Translations under genes and position numbers: made by a program
DNA from: Blautia sp.
GTDB lineage: Bacteria > Bacillota > Clostridia > Lachnospirales > Lachnospiraceae
Direction of reading: 5' to 3'
Assembly (NCBI GenBank): GCA_017515945.1
Contig: JAFWDX010000185.1
Coordinates: 1 to 8,201, forward strand
Length of the DNA stretch: 8,201 bases
In this document: positions 6,341 to 8,201 of the stretch, piece after piece
How positions within the stretch are numbered: position 1 is the first letter of the stretch
Layout of the letters: each line of letters starts with the position of its first letter
The notes under the pieces: model-generated
Databases searched by the model: none
Told to the model about the DNA's origin: nothing
Seen by the model: the letters and a program-made list of their open reading frames with translations, nothing else

Positions 6341-6565
6341 GAGTTTCCCAGACAGGAAGCTCCAAACAGGGAAGCTTCGTACAGAGAAGCTCCAAGCAGG
6401 GAGGCTTCGTACAGGGAGGCTCCAAGCAGGGAAGCTTCGTACAGAAAGGCTTCGTACAGGGAGGCTCCAAGCAGGGAAGCTTCGTACAGAAAGGCTCCAA
6501 ACAGAGAGGCTTCGTACAGGGATGCTCCAAACAGGGAGGCTTCGTGCAGAGAGACTCCAAACAGA
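6341..6565. repeat. 15-bp minisatellite, about 15 units, in the permease leader
   Basis: Fourteen clear 15-bp units (6356-6565) and one degenerate unit (6341-6355) follow each other without spacers. Two types alternate: A, GAAGCTCCAARCAGG, and B, GARGCTTCGTACAGR. The order from 6356 is ABABABBABABABA. The single BB junction is explained by a recent 45-bp duplication: 6401-6445 and 6446-6490 differ at one base. The period is a multiple of three and the minus strand has no stop, so it is open in frame with the permease. Units contain GAAGCTTC or GAAGC/GCTTC, so the RNA could form many small alternative hairpins. Role unknown; copy-number variation is likely. Confidence 0.93.
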
Positions 6566-6734
6566 AAGGGGAACGCCGCGGCAGCTTTTATCCTGAGCGG
6601 TGTCCCCCGTACATATTCTGCTTTACGATATCAGGGTAATCGCCATGTATATACTGCGGCGAAAAATGTTACCTTCAGTTTCATTGTTCCCGCGGGTATC
6701 ATGACATGGTCATCCCTGTATGCAGAGACGCGTT
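6566..6734. other. Intergenic stretch without a recognisable gene
   Basis: The remainder of the gap between the binding-protein and MalF-type genes. I see no open reading frame with a ribosome site, no hairpin followed by a U-tract and no consensus promoter. A short CCCGCGGG palindrome lies near 6690-6697. The gap is unusually long for genes of one importer, so a processing site or internal promoter may lie here, but none is evident. Confidence 0.4.
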
Positions 6735-8015
6735 TTACTGATTGAGGATTGCCTGAACGCCCTCATTCATGGCCGCGATGCCTTCGTCCACGGAAACGGA
6801 TTCCGTCATGATCAGATCATGCTGTTCATTCAGGACGGTCTCGATCTCGGAGGATTTATCGCTGGCCGGCATTTCCAGATAAGTATGGGTGGTCTCCAGC
6901 GCAGCCTTGGAATTCTCATCCTGCGGGAATCCATCCATGGCGGAGATCAGGTCTACGACCGCATCATTGGTCATGGCCGGGATCGTTCCCGTTGCAGCCA
7001 GGACCTCGGCGCCCTCAGCGCCCGTCACGAATTTGATGAAATCCCAGGCTTCATCCTTGTGCGGAGCGGAAACCGGCAGTGCCAGCGCGGTGATGGTGGC
7101 GAGAGTGGAACCTGCCTCCACGCCCTCGGCATGCGGATATTTGACCATGCCCCAGTTCGCGCAGTCGGTGTATTCACCGGAAGCGATCTTGCTGATCAGT
7201 GTGCCGATAAACCAGGAGCCCTGATTCATCATGGCCACATTGCCCTGGGCGAACGCATCGGAATAATGCAGACCCTGGGTCTTGAGGGTCGCGTAATCCT
7301 GGCAGATCTCATCGGTCTGCTGGGCGAGCACCATCTCATAATAAGGCTTCGTGAATTCATAATCGCCGTCCAGAGCGGTATGCTGTCCGTCCAGGATGCC
7401 ATCCAGCTGCACGGTGGATCTCCAGGTGTGATAATGGGCACCATAGACCTCCTGGCCCGGCGTATTGTCCGCAACGGACCTGGCCAGCGCGTCATATTCT
7501 TCCCATGTCATGTCGTTGGTGGGATAATCCACACCGGCATTGTCGAAGACGTCTTTATTATAATACAGGACCCAGATGTCCGAACGGAAAGGCAGCTCAT
7601 ATAATGCGCCGTCGATGGTCACCTGATCCGTGATGCCGCTGTACTGCGCCAGATCGATGCCGTCCTGCTCGATCTTTTCGCCCAGAGGCTCCAGCACACC
7701 CTTGTTGACCAGCGTCACATAACCCGGGACATCCTTGATGGTCACTACATCAAAATCGGAACCGGATCCGGAAAGCTGTGTGCCCAGAACCGTGCTGTAA
7801 TCCGTGGAACCCAGATCCACCATCTCGATCTTGACGCCGGGATGAGCCTCCTCGTATGCCGCGATCAGTGGTTCATAATAAACGGTGCTGGAAATATCCC
7901 ACAAAGCCCACTTCAGAGTAACCTCCTCCTCAGCCTGCACCGTGAGAGCTCCCGCCAGGGAACCAACAGCCATAGCTGCCGCCAGAACCACGCTGAACAA
8001 CCTTTTCTTCATCAT
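6735..8015 (-). CDS. Family-1 extracellular sugar-binding protein of ABC importer
   Basis: A 426-residue secreted protein that captures sugar outside the cell and delivers it to the two permeases encoded next. The N-terminus MMKKRLFSVVLAAAMAVGSLAGALTVQA is a typical export signal with probable cleavage after VQA (residue 28), before EEEVTLKWALWD. The rest matches SBP family 1: an early IAAYEEAHPGVKIEMVDL segment, DFDVVTIKD, and the hinge-type MMNQGSWFIG. Unusually for a Gram-positive binding protein there is no lipobox cysteine: the sequence reads SLAGA where SLAGC would be expected. ATG 8015 is chosen over 8063 and 8012 because AGGAGGGAGG (8025-8034) lies 9 nt before it. It is the first gene of the importer set. 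Ligand not readable. Confidence 0.95.
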   Translation of the reverse strand: MMKKRLFSVVLAAAMAVGSLAGALTVQAEEEVTLKWALWDISSTVYYEPLIAAYEEAHPGVKIEMVDLGSTDYSTVLGTQLSGSGSDFDVVTIKDVPGYVTLVNKGVLEPLGEKIEQDGIDLAQYSGITDQVTIDGALYELPFRSDIWVLYYNKDVFDNAGVDYPTNDMTWEEYDALARSVADNTPGQEVYGAHYHTWRSTVQLDGILDGQHTALDGDYEFTKPYYEMVLAQQTDEICQDYATLKTQGLHYSDAFAQGNVAMMNQGSWFIGTLISKIASGEYTDCANWGMVKYPHAEGVEAGSTLATITALALPVSAPHKDEAWDFIKFVTGAEGAEVLAATGTIPAMTNDAVVDLISAMDGFPQDENSKAALETTHTYLEMPASDKSSEIETVLNEQHDLIMTESVSVDEGIAAMNEGVQAILNQ

Positions 8016-8024
8016 TTGTGAAAA

Positions 8025-8034
8025 CCTCCCTCCT
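8025..8034 (-). promoter_or_regulatory. Strong ribosome binding site of the binding-protein gene
   Basis: AGGAGGGAGG, a double purine-rich site, with 9 nt to ATG 8015. It is the strongest site in the window, in line with the excess of binding protein over permease normally seen in these importers, and it excludes the in-frame ATG at 8063. Confidence 0.85.
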
Positions 8035-8048
8035 GAGTCTGCGCCGGC

Positions 8049-8068
8049 ATTACGCATGCGCATGTAAT
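8049..8068. promoter_or_regulatory. Interrupted palindrome in the binding-protein leader
   Basis: ATTAC and GTAAT arms flank a 10-base centre (GCATGCGCAT) that itself contains GCATGC and TGCGCA. It lies about 35 nt before the start codon and could be an operator or small RNA stem. Arms are short, so chance is possible. Confidence 0.25.
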
Positions 8069-8101
8069 AGTGAACCGTGAAACTGATTGTCTCTGGAGTT
8101 T

Positions 8102-8107
8102 ATTGTA
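8102..8107 (-). promoter_or_regulatory. Possible -10 box for the importer genes
   Basis: TACAAT on the minus strand, about 85 nt before the start codon, in an AT-rich stretch. No good TTGACA-like box sits 16-18 nt upstream, which would fit an activator-dependent promoter but equally a chance match. The rest of the 8108-8201 stretch shows no gene. Confidence 0.3.
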
Positions 8108-8201
8108 GAATCAAAAGGAAAGAAAAGGAATGCAGAATTTATATGCAAATATGTGGAAAATCGGCAGGTGGCGGACAACATGTCATATTTTTTGATAAAC
8201 A

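Noticed and set aside
6297..6560. Cys/Pro-rich repeated N-terminal domain on the MalF-type permease
   Set aside because: It is the in-frame translation of the 15-bp minisatellite from a TTG codon; ATG 6296 has GGAGG at proper distance and gives normal family length.
6341..6565. CRISPR array
   Set aside because: Units are 15 bp, contiguous and without unique spacers, so it is a tandem repeat.
6720..7604. Plus-strand open frame opposite the binding-protein gene
   Set aside because: Antisense to a clear family-1 binding protein; no independent support.

Overview
The window carries one coherent carbohydrate-uptake and processing locus, with all five genes on the minus strand, so transcription runs from high to low coordinates. 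Protein character (a YesM-type sensor kinase, a CUT1-family ABC importer with no ATPase of its own, strong AGGAGG ribosome sites, N-termini such as MMKKRLFSVVLAAAMAV) suggests a moderately GC-rich Clostridia/Lachnospiraceae-type gut Firmicute. That assignment is inferred from protein style, not from a marker gene.

In transcription order the genes are: a family-1 extracellular sugar-binding protein (8015-6735), a MalF-type permease (6296-5370), a MalG-type permease (5356-4520), a large DUF2264 protein that is probably a carbohydrate-active enzyme (4213-1988), and a YesM-like sensor histidine kinase (1721-15). The binding protein captures a sugar or oligosaccharide, the two permeases form the channel, an ATPase encoded elsewhere (MsmX-like) presumably powers it, the DUF2264 protein probably processes the substrate, and the kinase probably senses the substrate or the need for it. 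No response regulator is visible; the partner may lie just beyond coordinate 1.

The genes are ordinary, but the gaps between them are not. Every gap longer than 13 nt is filled by a different repeat structure. From high to low coordinates these are: a 15-bp minisatellite of about 15 units (6341-6565) in front of the MalF gene; a composite block (4228-4502) made of a 28-bp direct repeat, a perfect 109-bp palindrome with 52-bp arms and a 23-bp tandem array, all built around the motif GGGGTCAGGCCC; and a 168-bp MITE-like element (1815-1982) with perfect 16-bp terminal inverted repeats and a 7-bp candidate target duplication that overlaps the DUF2264 stop codon. The GGGGTCAGGCCC motif recurs directly after the kinase stop codon at the window edge (1-14). 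Inside the DUF2264 gene a 39-bp in-frame triplication adds a proline/serine-rich 13-residue repeat. The repeat families are the most unusual content of the window.

No RNA genes, CRISPR arrays, complete insertion sequences or transposase genes were seen. No convincing rho-independent terminator or consensus promoter could be identified.
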